NCBI RefSeq assembly: GCF_019399895.1
Contig: NC_091886.1
Location: 2,852,001-2,916,000 of the forward strand
DNA from: Cardiocondyla obscurior
Taxonomy: Eukaryota > Arthropoda > Insecta > Hymenoptera > Formicidae
DNA length: 64,000 nucleotides
Direction: 5' to 3'
Part shown: positions 27,301 through 38,121 of the stretch, piece by piece
Layout of the letters: the number at the start of each line of letters is the position of its first letter
Position numbering within the stretch: the first letter of the stretch is position 1
Translations under genes and position numbers: made by a program
Notes under the pieces: generated by a model
The model's input: only the letters and a program-made list of their open reading frames with translations
Databases searched by the model: none
Told to the model about the DNA's origin: nothing

Positions 27301-28769
27301 CTTTTGAAAATTTAAACTCTACTTAGATCTGTAAAATTTTTATTTGAAAAAAAAAACTTTGTATCCTATTTTCAATAGACTCAAAAGGTTACAACTTCGA
27401 ACAACGTTGATCTCCGCAGAGAAATGAAAGGGAAAATGATAACTTAAACTGTACTTGCTTCTAAAATTTTTATAAAAAAAAATATTTTCGACGTGGTAAA
27501 TAATTTTATGTGCTCTCTAGCGCGATAATAATTAATATTATTCATTAATATTGGACTTCGCTATTGGAAGTTGAAGGACCTTTCACTGTACCTCGTAATT
27601 GATCTAAATATTTAATTAACATTCGTAAATGGCAAGATTCTAATTAGTCTAATTGGCTTTACTAAATCGAACAAGCGTTACTGATTGATGACCACTTGCC
27701 GGTGCGGAGACAGAAACCGGGAGTTCTCAAGGAATTCATTTTTCTTGTCGCTATCGTTAAAAAGAAAATCGGTGACCCGCATTGAAAGAGAATCAATATC
27801 GCGAACGAATGTAACAAGCTCGACAAGTTATACAAACGTAACATGTATGTGTGTCTCAACAGATGTAAGAATTTAACGAGATATTAGTAGAATAACGGTT
27901 CGAGAAGAAAAATTTGGTTCTTAACGCGTTTCCGATTTTCTTGTCTTTTCGTTTTTTATTTTTTTTTATATTAATAACCGTCTTAATATAAAAAGTAAAA
28001 TAATAAATAAATAAAATATCACGAAACAGCCGACGGAATTTACAACGAGAACTATAATATCATTAATATTCGTAAAGCTTTTCGCCTTGATGTAATCCGC
28101 TGCGCCTTGTGTTAACGGGAACGGAAAGATCGGTAACGATGAGTAATTAAACGTGCACTTCGATGAATTATACCTGACGTTACCTAGCCGCAATCAGCAT
28201 CACGCCCAGATTCTACGCCCGGCGAAATTTCATTCTCTGTCCGAGAATGCTTTTTCCGCGGGAGTTCGCGGAAAGTTAAATCGCGTGGCAGTTAAACGAA
28301 ACTCGAAGGGAGAAAGAACGCGGGGAACGTCAGCGTCATTAAACGCGCGCGTTCCGTCGGAGGAATCCTCCGCGTATCGGCAACCACAGTAGGCAAGCGG
28401 GTAATTGCTAGAGCCAAGGCACGCGGAAATCGCGTTCACGAGCGACGGTAATATCTGCCGAACGCAAACGAAAAATTCTTTGATGCCCGACGTGGATATC
28501 GAGACTTTTAAGGGGCAATTACCATCGGGAGCATCGGCTCGGGGCATAGCGCGATATTCCGCGAGTACGAGCCTCACTTTTTATGTCCGTTCGGCATAAA
28601 CATTCTTATTTGTACGAGCACGTTGCACGAGGACAGAAGAGGAGATTACTCGACCACCACCACCGCCCGGCCAATCGTCTACGTCTCGCTGGCTTGCTTA
28701 GCAATAATCGGACCTAATAGGAAATACCGTTCAGACCACTTACGGTGAAAATCCTACCGAACGTCGGCC
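15371..28769. other. Non-coding stretch, probable long intron
   Basis: If the exon candidates at 15.3 kb and 35.75 kb belong together, this is intron of the minus-strand gene. It contains CpG-rich blocks (about 15200-15800, 16770-17600, 20270-20830, 21100-21600, 22200-22480, 23180-23830, 24000-24470), a G-rich tract at 19132-19149, and T-tracts at 17630-17651 (22 T) and 23584-23603 (20 T). A 100-codon open frame at 21426-21728 has a balanced composition but no recognisable motif or splice context. I support no gene here. Confidence 0.45.
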
Positions 28770-28827
28770 GACCTTAAATCATACGGACGCGAGATTAAAA
28801 AGTATCGGGCGTATTAAATCGCGTCGG
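28770..28827 (+). repeat. Dispersed direct repeat, copy 1
   Basis: This copy shares with 29283-29353 the words CTTAAATCATA, then, after a variable spacer, GCGAGATTAAAAAGTATCGG, and then CGTATTAAATCG (CGCATTAATCG in the other copy). The order and orientation are the same. The copies are about 510 bp apart and the second has a longer spacer. They are probably remnants of a duplication or of a small repeat family; the class is unknown. Confidence 0.6.
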
Positions 28828-29282
28828 TATATGTATACGACCGGGCAGAAATCAGGCCGGGCGCGGGGCAAAATTTTCCCCGCGGATCTCTGGACGGATC
28901 TCCGAATCTGGGTTAAAATAATATTGTATTCCAATTTATGCGACAGTATTAAAACGTTAATTCGTTAGTTAACAAGAATGCCGATAGATGTGATTCCGCT
29001 GGATCGAAACGTTATACGACGAAAGGATTTGAATAAATAAACGATGCACCGCCCGAGAAATGCGCATATTAAAACTGTCGCGTGTTTAAAAAAAATATAT
29101 ATAAAGTCCGAATATATATCTATATTGCTTATACGCGACGCGGAATGCCTACAAATCTTGTTGCCGAAACGTTTCCGCGCGTTCAAAATATAGGGCGCAA
29201 TTTTTTACGTAAAATAGAATTTGTTCGAAATGCGCGCCGCCGGTTACCGTCAGGGTATACATTGTGGATGATCTCCGGCAGC
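28828..29282. other. Spacer between the two direct repeats
   Basis: The spacer holds a CpG-rich first third and an AT-rich middle. No open frame of interest, inverted end or gene signal was seen. Confidence 0.4.
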
Positions 29283-29353
29283 CGTCCTTAAATCATATAC
29301 CGCGCGACGCTACGTATGCGAGATTAAAAAGTATCGGCCGCATTAATCGTGTC
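29283..29353 (+). repeat. Dispersed direct repeat, copy 2
   Basis: This is the second copy of the repeat at 28770-28827. It keeps the core GCGAGATTAAAAAGTATCGG with one base changed at its start, and carries an additional CG-rich insert of about 14 bases between the two conserved words. Confidence 0.6.
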
Positions 29354-32300
29354 AGTGGCGGGAATAAATTCGCGGGAGCGCCGTGAAAGCGCACGTAATG
29401 CGTAAATGAAGAGTGTCAAACTAGCGGACGAGTTAATATTTCAGTCCGGCAAACTCGCGTGCCTCGTACATCCCCATCGCGCACTTTTCACTCATCCTCG
29501 CGAAAAGTTCGCAAACTTGAAAGAAAATTCGTTATACGAACCGCCCATTCCTTCCGGGCGCGGTTAATTGTTCGGAGAATTAATTCGAGATATATCCGGA
29601 GAAAAATTTTTTTTTCCCCCTTTTTTTTTTTACGCAGTTAATTACCCCGGGAATTAATAATCCAGGGTTAAAACGGTCATAATAAGTCTCTAAAAAAGTT
29701 TATAATTAATCCGCCGATTGGACAAAAGACAAAAGTACCGCCCCGGTCTTTCTCCCGGAAATAATAAACGGCGTTGTAGCTTCATCGGCTTTTCTTTCAC
29801 CGCCGAACGCTTTGAATATTTTAATACCGACGTAATTTTTTTATTTTCTTATTTTATTATTTTTTTTTTTTTAATTCCTAGCGCGATTTAATCCCCGGTA
29901 TATTTATGATAAATGGACACGCCGCTCGACGTTTCTTCGAATTTCCTGATTTCGAGATGTCGCGGAGCGCATTTTTGCGCAGAGCTATGGAACAGTGGCC
30001 GAGAATCGGGGAAAAATAATTAATAAAAGAATAGAAGGAGCCGAAGCGTATTCTCTCTCGAGATGGTGGAAAACCCTAGGACCTACGGCGTCCATTCGGT
30101 TTCTTTTATAACCGTGCCCGTAGCACGTCCTGCCATTCGCACTACGACATTAAAATATAATTCACGCCGAACAGGGAGCCGTGACGTATTATTCGTTCCC
30201 TTTACGCTGCCATAATAATAAAGCAGAAGAATCCACGAGGAGCTCACTGGCGGGACGCGAGTACTTTCGTAACGGCCGGCCGACATGCGCCATTCTTTCG
30301 CCCGCTCGACGTGCGCTTCGAAGTAGACATTACCCTCTTCGTAATGAGATCGCACACAGAACTCGTTTTATTGGTTCGACACCGTGAATGGGAGCCCAAC
30401 TTAAGGAGAATATCGAAGAATATTACGAGACGTGCAAATTATCTCGAAAGAGAAAAAAAAAAAAAAGAGGGAAGCGAATAGACAGATAAGAGTTTTACAC
30501 CCTGGGTTTTGAAATAGGTCTTTCAGCTTCGCATTAAAAAGAGTAATAACGAAATTTGAAAAAAAGTTAAGTCCTAATTATCGTGGAACTCATATAAGTA
30601 CCTATAAAATCAATTGTAAAAAAATATAATTGATGAGAGAAATTTCACAGCTAATACCTTAACGACACGTATTTAAAATACATACATTTATATAATTAAT
30701 GAGACGCCGAAGTCGGTTGAAAAATTTTTTTACATTCAACGAGTATCGGCGTGCGCGCTAATCCAAACTCGTCCCGCGTAATCGTTCTTTGCGGTAAATC
30801 GTTCCAAGCTGTTTCCAGCTGATATTCGAGGAATCGCGCGAAATGAAGCGGCGCCGCTCGCGCGCGGTGAGGGGTTTTAGACCTATATCTCCTCGCCGGG
30901 ATCATAACCGTGGAAGATAGAAGGGACCGAAATTCTAAGGGAAGAATGGGAGAAGAGCCCGGAGAACGTTGCGCGCGATGTGTTGCTCGCCGGCATTTCC
31001 CTCTCGCCCGTCGTAACTTCCGGTTCCTAGGGAACGAAGCTCGTTCCGCAGAAGTAACGGCCTCGCTAATCGAGCCCGGCTCCTTCGGGATCGTATCCGC
31101 TCGCAGGCGCCGTTTCTCCGCGTCCGTTCCCTCGCGCGCCACTCACGTTTCTCCCTTCCCCCTCGCGCCCGTTCTTTTTATTTCATCGGGACGCGCTCGA
31201 AGACGGTCCCGGCAATAACCCCTTCCCTTACCCGGAGAACGGCGACGACCCCCTGAGACCGGACGTCAAAATCATCCCGTGACTCTGATGGATTATCGAT
31301 TCCGCTAGCGCCCGGAGATACGTCCTCCGGCTCAGAACGATCTCCGACGACGACGCTATCCACTTGGCTTCTCGGCGAGAAGCGACCCTTTTATGTTACG
31401 CCTGGTGCCAGTGTTGCATCAAGTGTCCATAGGACTTTCTCGCGCCTTGTTGACTGGGAAACATTTTTATCCATTCTAAAGCGTAGGGTACGCGTTACCG
31501 AGAAAGGTCTTTATCGGCACGTAGCTTCGTTTCCTTTTTACGTCGGCTCGTCGACGTGTACGTAGCAAAAAATAAAAAAATAATAAAATCAACTGCGACG
31601 ACGTTATTATATATTAATTAAAAATGTGAAAAATATTGCGCGCGTAAATATACTTTCTTGGCTATCTCGAATAACGATTATGGCGTAAATTCGTCGCAAC
31701 TATCTGCTCTAAATAAAATTTATTGGTGACCAATAACCGCGGCCGACCCCGTGTTCCGGGGTCAAATATTCTTCGCCGCGGCGCGGAAATCGGCCATGCT
31801 TCTACGCGGCTATTGCGAATTATATGGTGTTGTAGACTTCCCGGGGCAGCCCGGCTGCGCTGAGCCGTTAATCCTCATGAAAATGTTCGGCGTCGAGTTT
31901 ATTCGGTCCCGTACCATAAATCGGTTTAGGTAATCGCATTCGCGAAGGGTCAGAATGATAGCGCGGCAGCCACCGCAAATGCTTTAAATGCCCGTGCAAC
32001 CGAGCTCGTGATTCGCCGATGGTTCGCGAGAAATTTCTAGGCGACGTTAGGAGACGGCAATCGACCGCAAAGGAGAGAGAGAGAGAAGGAGCCCGGCTAT
32101 GGAGTCTCCATCGAAGCCCGATAAATTATAGATTCGGGTCTCGGCACTCGGAGCGCCTTAACTACGGCGACAGGGACGAATTAACCCTTGGCGTACGAAG
32201 CATGCTGAATCGCGATCGCGCTTACCGTTGGAAATGTGCCTAAAATAACGCACGGTTTGCAGCTTAGTCAGAAAAATTGTCTACATTAAAAAAAATATAT

Positions 32301-33921
32301 ATTCTATTTCTTTTTTTAATTTATATTTAATCTCATTTATTTTTACGTAATAACTTTTTATGTTTAAAATAATAAAATAATAAAGTTCCTAATTTTTAAT
32401 TTCGATAGACAAACCATTTTGTCAGAGGTATATTTAATGTCTACCAAAATTAATTGCGGGCTTTTAATATGTACCTATCTTCTTGAAGTTTAATCATCGC
32501 GGCACCGTTTAATTTTTAATCACCTGTAGCTCGGAAAACCCAAAGTGCGCCGTTTAGTACGCCGAAAATAGTGCTATTCTTTCTAATACGGATCGTGATA
32601 ACCGCGCGTCGGCCAGGGGAACCCGTAGCTCCGCAACATGACTCGCTCGAGCTAAAACGTGAACGATCTTAAACATTACCAATTTATATTATCCCGCAGG
32701 AAACGGGAGCTACGGTCTACGGTGGGAAACACGCGCAGCGGTGTACGCGCGTAACGCGCGTGATATAAATATTTATGACACGATCCTTCTTCTTGCTCGG
32801 GTAAAATTATGAATTTTCATTACGAGGGCATCTACTAAGAGTCTGTTTCTTCATTCGCGCCGGTCCGAATTAACGACTGTGCCGTAATAATGTTTTCTCG
32901 CCGCGCTAATTGCCGCCCGGCTGATTTTCTTTCAAAGAAAAAAGAAAAAAAAAAGGAAAAGAAAAAAAAAAGGAAAAGAGCCCTTTTGGCGAAAATAGGA
33001 GAAGAGAGGAGCGAGATCGAGCGGTTGAGGGGATTCTTAGGACGTGCATTTTATTATACGACACTCTTCCTGCACGACGCGCCTCTAATGGAATGGGATT
33101 TACGTGTCTATCCTTCGAGCTGTCAAGGGAGCTTCCTTCCTCTCGGTGGTAGCGACCGGCGGCGCGGCCGGCTCTTCGATTCCAAAGCGACGCACCGCGG
33201 TTTTTACAGCGCGGCAGCTTCATAGCGATAAATAAATTTCCCAGTTTTTATTCAAGACCATCATAGCACGCGCGGGAAGGCCCCGGGAATGCTTTCAGCG
33301 CGAGGAATTAAGGGCAAATAATCTGCGGCGGCGACGGTGAATTCTCCACCGTTCATTCGAGTTTATAGTCTCCACGTCCGCGGGCTGAGAGAAATTTTTA
33401 TCTCCGGAAATCCAGCAGTTGTCAGATCGAACGAATGGATTTATTCGTTCTTTCAATTCGCGTCCCTCCCTTCCCTCCCACCCGTGTCGCGTCGCCTTCC
33501 CTAAAACGACGCAAACTCGCTTCGGTCGCGCGACAACGCTCAGCTTGTCAAATTTGTGTTAAGGACCGAAATTACGGGTTTGTCTACTCTCGCGGGAAAG
33601 TGCCTTGAGTTTTAGATAGAAGCATCTTGGTCTAAAAAATCTATTGTTAATTTTTATTTCACGAAGAAGTCCTACGTGGTTTTTTCTTTTTTTTTCCCAT
33701 AATTATTGATATTTAATATTCGGCGCGCACTTTTGACTAAGATTGGAAATTCGCAGGAGGTATCGGTAATTAAGAATCGAGAATTAAGTATTTTCTAATT
33801 AATTGTTAAACCGTGTGAACATCGGTGTGTACAGTTACCCTGTCCGTCTAGTTGCTGATAACATATCAGATTATCCGAGGACTAGCATCGCAACAATCGA
33901 TAATCGCCAGGTATATCCTCA
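29354..33921. other. Non-coding stretch, nothing recognised
   Basis: AT-rich segments alternate with CpG-rich ones (30800-31380 and 31740-32230). A purine-rich AAAAGG tract lies at 32935-32975. The longest open frame, 148 codons on the minus strand near 31142, overlaps an open frame on the other strand and has no recognisable domain. If the gene model at 36 kb is extended, this is intronic. Confidence 0.45.
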
Positions 33922-33963
33922 ATAATTATACGGATTGCTGTGATAATTATAGGGATCGCTGTG
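33922..33963 (+). repeat. 21-bp tandem duplication
   Basis: Two abutting 21-nt units, ATAATTATACGGATTGCTGTG and its successor, differ at two positions. It is a small, recent-looking tandem duplication in otherwise non-coding sequence. Confidence 0.85.
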
Positions 33964-35752
33964 ATTGGCAGGTATCTGTGGTCAATGAACATTCGATCGT
34001 GATTGAGAACGTGCTACTCATGTACAGGGATAGTATCTGGTACCAACGGTGTGTGACTAACCGTGCTTTCTCGTCTTTTTTCTGCAGCATCGTACAAGCT
34101 ATCGTCTTTTTTAATTTTTTTTTTGTTTTCTTTTTTTTTTTTCTTTGCTTTCTTTTTTGCTTCGAAACAATTCAGTCCTCGTCCCGCCGACGACTTAATT
34201 TACTCTGCAAACAGGGTGCGCTAGTTCGCCGATTAAACCGCGAAAGAAATTACTTTTCGCGCCGGGGGGCGGGAACTGCATTAACTAGCCGGCTCCAAGT
34301 GCGCTGGACCAGTTTTACTCGATTTGCTCGGCGCATCCGAAATCGCGCGCATTAACGCGTCCGACTAAACGCGCCTCCGACTACTGTTCTCCCCGTGCGA
34401 GTTCAATTCGCTCTGGATTACGATACCGCCGCGCGAACCCGCCGCAATAAGGAGCGCCATGAATGGCGGCCGGAAGTTCGCCCTTTATCCCGGAGAGAGC
34501 CCGTCGGCGCGAAACCTCGTCTAAAGCGGACTCTCGAGATTACGCGATTCCACCTCTGAGGGGTTTTGTCACCCGGTAAGTCTCGATCGAAAAGTTCCCT
34601 TTTATTCCGTGGAAATGCCCCGGCTTAAATGGATTCGCGGTCACCAGCCGTGATATCGGGGGGACTTAATCGCTCTGGATCACTCGGCTGGGTTCTCCGA
34701 AGATCGGCTGTCAATTTTTAATATCATTACGTCGTCGCGATAGCCGGCGCGGAGATCCGCTTTCGCTGCACGATAACGTTATACTATAGATTGAAGCCGT
34801 ATCGGGGGTGCAAAGCGCGGTATAAAGCGGCGCAATCGTATCCGCCGAGCGCATCGCTGTTGCGCGCATCACTGGCGGTGAACAAAACGGCCATCGGAAC
34901 GCGGTTTTCTTTCGGTCGACGGCGCGAAAATGGTCCCGTGTATGCGGCAGACGGTTATACCGCACGCGCTCACGATCGCAAATCCGTAATCCGTCAGATT
35001 TTTTTTCCCCGCGACAATAATACCCGGCGCTCAATCCGCTTCGATCCGTTTCGGCTATATTGCTGCCAGCGAAACGCTCCATTTTTCACGGTCGGCGACC
35101 GCGGCTCGCTCAATCGAGCTGATTGAAGGAGAGACGGAGGGACAGCGAAAAGGGAGAAAGAGAGAGAAAGAGAAAGGGACGCGAGTCCTCCACTTTAGGC
35201 GGTATTTCAGTGGCGCGCGATCATTGATAACACGCTTTGCGGGCGTTTGACACCGAGGAAAGTCAAGCGGAGTCGCGTCGGCGTAGTTCCCGGTTCTGGT
35301 ATTCGCGGTTTATCGTTCGCCGCGCTTAAAAAGCTGCAAAAATACAACGATCGCGGCGCAAGCTGAATTACGTTTCATTCACGCCCGTGTTAGTGCCTTC
35401 GGTCGACAACCCTGTCGCTTTTGCAATACTGAAATTTATTGTGATGAACTCTTTTGTTCTATTTTTCTTGCAAAAATAGCTTGATAAATGTTGACTATTT
35501 CAAAGGCGCTTGGCTAACATAAATCTGCTACAGTTATTCGATTATACGTATAATTTTTAACGCAACGCAATCTTATTTCGTTACCGTGCTTGAACGTAAA
35601 ATCAGGAACTTGTCTTTAATTTCTTGTGTTTAATGCTCCAAATTAACCCTCCCGAATGATTATTTTACTTTAAACAGGCTTTAAGCGCCTCAAAAGAGTT
35701 ATATTCCCCCCAAATTGCAAAAGAAAAAAAATTTATATGTGTAAAAACTCAC
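33964..35752. other. Intron 3 start of the minus-strand gene, partly CpG-rich
   Basis: From 35752 downward on the minus strand the sequence opens with the donor GTGAGT, so at least the part next to exon 3 is intronic. The block at about 34170-35420 is CpG-rich, with overlapping open frames on both strands and no recognisable content. A polypyrimidine stretch at 34114-34160 explains the Phe-rich open frame there. Confidence 0.5.
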
Positions 35753-35796
35753 CAGTCTGCATGAGCGTCAGCGGAGTTGTAGAATTCTGGCGTTGG
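35753..35796 (-). other. Exon 3 of an unidentified gene (44 nt)
   Basis: On the minus strand the acceptor TTTTATGTTACAG precedes 35796, and the exon ends at 35753 in ACTG followed by the donor GTGAGT. A second AG ten bases inside would shorten the exon to 35753-35786. With the first acceptor, the frame from the exon-2 ATG stops here at TGA (35768-35770). With the second, the frame stays open as EFYNSADAHAD followed by an incomplete TG codon. An internal ATG (ATG CAG ACT G) offers another start in a weak context. It lies 118 nt downstream of exon 2. The splice signals are clear, but I do not recognise the gene. Confidence 0.65.
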
Positions 35797-35987
35797 CTGT
35801 AACATAAAATTAAACAATTAATGTAGACATGACGATATATCAGTTAATTAATTTAATAAAAAAAAAAAGGTAAAGGTTTTTATTAAAGAATTTATTTAAT
35901 AAATTGATGCTCACCTAAGAGTTGCTCCGCCGAGGCAGGATGCCCCCCGGGCCTGCTCCTCCTCCCAGATGGGACGTGACGAGCCAT
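35768..35987 (-). CDS. Short ORF: 33-codon uORF or start of the main protein
   Basis: The ORF starts at ATG 35987 in a strong context (A at -3, G at +4) and reads MARHVPSGRRSRPGGHPASA then EQLL before the exon-2 donor. Spliced to the first acceptor of exon 3 it ends after 33 codons, which would make it an upstream ORF. Spliced to the second AG of exon 3 it continues as EFYNSADAHAD and stays open through the 60-nt exon candidates at 15.3 and 8.0 kb. The basic, Arg/Pro/Gly-rich start has no signal peptide, membrane segment or domain that I recognise. Upstream ATGs exist (the nearest is followed at once by TAA), fitting a 5' leader. Whether this is regulatory or the true N-terminus cannot be decided here. 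Confidence 0.4.
35797..35914 (-). other. Intron 2 of the minus-strand gene (118 nt)
   Basis: It begins with GTGAGC at 35914 and ends with TTACAG at 35797 on the minus strand. The length is typical of short insect introns. It is AT-rich, in contrast to the flanking exons, and includes a ten-base T run on the minus strand. Confidence 0.65.
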
Positions 35988-36230
35988 CCTTCCGCGAACA
36001 GGTCACTCGCGAACACCCCGAGCGTGAATTTATAACCGCGAAATTTACTCAGTGAACACTCGCGTGTTACATGGTTCGGCACTCGCGATTAAAAGAAAGT
36101 CGTGTGTCGCAAAACTACGCCCGAATACTCAGCGGATCTCGCGGAACGACCGACGAACCGACCGCGGTTCGTATGATTAATATCGGCGGTGACGATACTC
36201 GTGGACGACGGCGGATGCAACTGCGTCGAT
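35915..36230 (-). other. Exon 2 of an unidentified gene (316 nt, mostly 5' leader)
   Basis: The acceptor GATATTTCTTTCTGTTGCAG sits directly before 36230 and the donor TTAG/GTGAGC follows 35915, both close to consensus. The first 243 nt contain stops in all frames and so look untranslated; the last 73 nt are open from the ATG at 35987. The GC content is higher than in the introns. This exon, its short upstream intron with a GTAAGT donor, and its short downstream intron are consistent with each other, making this the best-supported gene structure in the window. The product is unknown; homology or transcript evidence would be needed to name it. Confidence 0.7.
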
Positions 36231-36313
36231 CTGCAACAGAAAGAAATATCAAGTTGAATCGTAGTTATCGTGCCGTTAAGGGTTTTTGTTAAACGGAAGT
36301 GCGAATCACTTAC
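36231..36313 (-). other. Intron 1 of the minus-strand gene (83 nt)
   Basis: It starts with GTAAGT (36313-36308) and ends with TTGCAG (36236-36231) on the minus strand, with a T-rich stretch before the acceptor. It is of minimal insect intron size. Confidence 0.65.
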
Positions 36314-36400
36314 GGCACGGAGACACGTGCTCGTTGCGCAGTGTGTAGGACGTGTATGCTCGCGCGACCGCTGGAGAAGGACGGAGCGAGAGTGGGAGTG
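36314..36400 (-). other. Exon 1, non-coding 5' exon (5' end uncertain)
   Basis: The 3' boundary is set by CGTGCC/GTAAGT at 36314. The 5' end cannot be read from sequence. A TATA-like GTATATT word at about 36408-36414 and pyrimidine-rich CCTTCTCC near 36370 suggest a start roughly between 36360 and 36400. The segment has no ATG-initiated frame of note on the minus strand. Its listed upper limit is a guess. Confidence 0.45.
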
Positions 36401-36527
36401 GTGGGGGAATATACCTAGCGCGCGGCACGTAGGCTCTCGCTCGCTCTCACCCCGTCTCCCCCCATCCCCCCGCTCCCCCCGCGCCTATCTATTCGTCACT
36501 CTAGGCTATCTACTCGTTAAATCTATT
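36401..36527 (-). promoter_or_regulatory. Probable promoter region with G-rich tract and GAGA-type words
   Basis: Read on the minus strand, upstream of exon 1, this region has G-runs of six, six, six and four at 36450-36480, then GAGAGCGAGCGAGAG (GAGA-type words) and a TATA-like GTATATT. The four G-runs with loops of two or three bases fit a canonical G-quadruplex pattern. Placement just upstream of a non-coding 5' exon fits a promoter. A plus-strand use of the same region cannot be excluded. Confidence 0.4.
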
Positions 36528-36656
36528 CGATTTAATTGTAATATTTAATTAATATGTCCAGACAAAGACTGTACTTCCCGCAGGTCGTCTTCGATCTCGA
36601 AAATCGCGAAGACCGTCTTTGCCTGGACATATTAATTAAATATTAAAATTAAATCG
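36528..36656. repeat. Long imperfect hairpin (42-nt arms, 45-nt loop)
   Basis: Left arm 36528-36569 and right arm 36615-36656 are inverted copies matching at 40 of 42 positions (key word ATTAATATGTCCAG, then CAAAGAC). Inside the loop a second stem pairs GTCTTCG (36587-36593) with CGAAGAC (36607-36613). The overall length of 129 nt is compatible with a large pre-miRNA-like foldback or a tiny MITE. No match to a miRNA that I know, and no clear target-site duplication beyond the AT-rich arms themselves. It lies immediately upstream of the minus-strand gene. Confidence 0.8.
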
Positions 36657-38121
36657 GTTTCAAGCGGTAACAATTCACAGCTAATTTACGCGTCCTTACC
36701 AATTTTTTAAGATAGGATTAATTAATTCCCTTAATCGATGCGACATTTACTCGAGACGATAAACTAAAAATTAACAGTTTACTTGTACGATTTACAATAT
36801 TCTCTTTTAACACGTGGCTGTCGATTTACGTAACGTACGCGACTAGAGCGATTATAAAGAACGGTAATAACGTTTCTTCATTGCCGAAGTAAAACGGTGC
36901 GTCTTGCGTGCACGCCGCCGCGATCGATCTATCCTTGACAGATATATTAGACACACGTCCCTCGAGGATTACGTCCTGCTATCAGTGCGAATGTACGGAC
37001 GCGTGCGTGCCTATTGAGGTGATAGAGTGGTACATAAATTGAGCGAAACGCATTGGCGACGTCCATCAGAACCACGGCCGAGGGAGCGCGCTCGGCACGG
37101 CTGAATTATGAATTGATTTTTTGCGCCCCGTGAGCGCGATTATAACGCGAATGTCCGAGCCCGGGGTGTTTTTATCACTCGAATTGCAGAAGAGGACTCG
37201 TCGCCGTGAATTATGAATCGCGTCCCGGCAAAGCAGGCGCAATTCGTTCGGCTTTAAGCGACGCTGATTAAGGCGAAGTCTGATTAACAGGCCGGTGCTA
37301 ATGCCGGGTTAATATCTGACATTTATTACGCCTGTGACACCTGTGTCCGACGAACGGGCATGTTTAATGCTAAAAAATTACTTTTGAACATCACGGAAAG
37401 AGAGGAATCGCCGATGAAAATAAATATCAGAGAAATTGCGCGTGACAAATAAATTCGAATTTATATTAGCGCGATGTGACGAAATTTATTTATTTTTTTA
37501 TTCTTTTATTTTTTATTTTATTTCATATTTCACTTGTTAATATTTTCTCATTTACTATAATGCAAAAAAAAAATCCCTCCGCTATCGCTTCTTATTTTCT
37601 GGACTTTCTTTCTAAACGAAATTGTCACGGGCGTTCTGAATTTGATAAATCATATTACGTATTATTTGCGGAAGTCGTCAATCAAATACAAAGTGACAAA
37701 GTGAGTTCCTTCGATCACGCTTCGTTTAACCAGCGATATTCAATGTCACGGCGACGAGAACTGTTTCCGATCACGTCGTTGTTTGTTATAGAATTTGCGT
37801 AGCGGCCACGGAGCGAGTGACCCAGCACGAATTACTCTCCAGTCAATGTTTATTGGCTTCGATTAAGTTTCCCTCCTTTAGCGAATTACCGCCTCTCGTT
37901 TCCGTTCGGTCTCCTGTTGCATTCAGCACCGCAACGACTACGACGCCGCGTCGAGGACGCCGTCGTGGCTCTTGGAATTAAATGAAAATGGAAATGTTTG
38001 GTGCGCGCGCGATCTCACCCCCGACGGTATGCACCACTTTTCCACCTTCTTACCTCTACACCGAGCTCTCTCTCTTTTTCTCTCTCTCTCTCTCTCTCTT
38101 TCGTGCCGGAGTCTATTTCAG
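36657..38121. other. Non-coding stretch
   Basis: Mixed AT- and CpG-rich sequence with no convincing gene. The final 60 bases are a CT microsatellite (about 38066-38101) that forms the pyrimidine tract of the next candidate acceptor. Confidence 0.45.

Noticed and set aside
6020..32190. TTAACCCTT words at 6020, 25760 and 32184, similar to piggyBac-type ends
   Set aside because: No inverted partner (AAGGGTTAA) was found near any of them and the following bases differ between the three.
33852..34355. 167-codon plus-strand frame with a hydrophobic Phe-rich centre
   Set aside because: The hydrophobic part is a translated T-run and the start is the 21-bp tandem duplication, so the apparent membrane segment is not meaningful.
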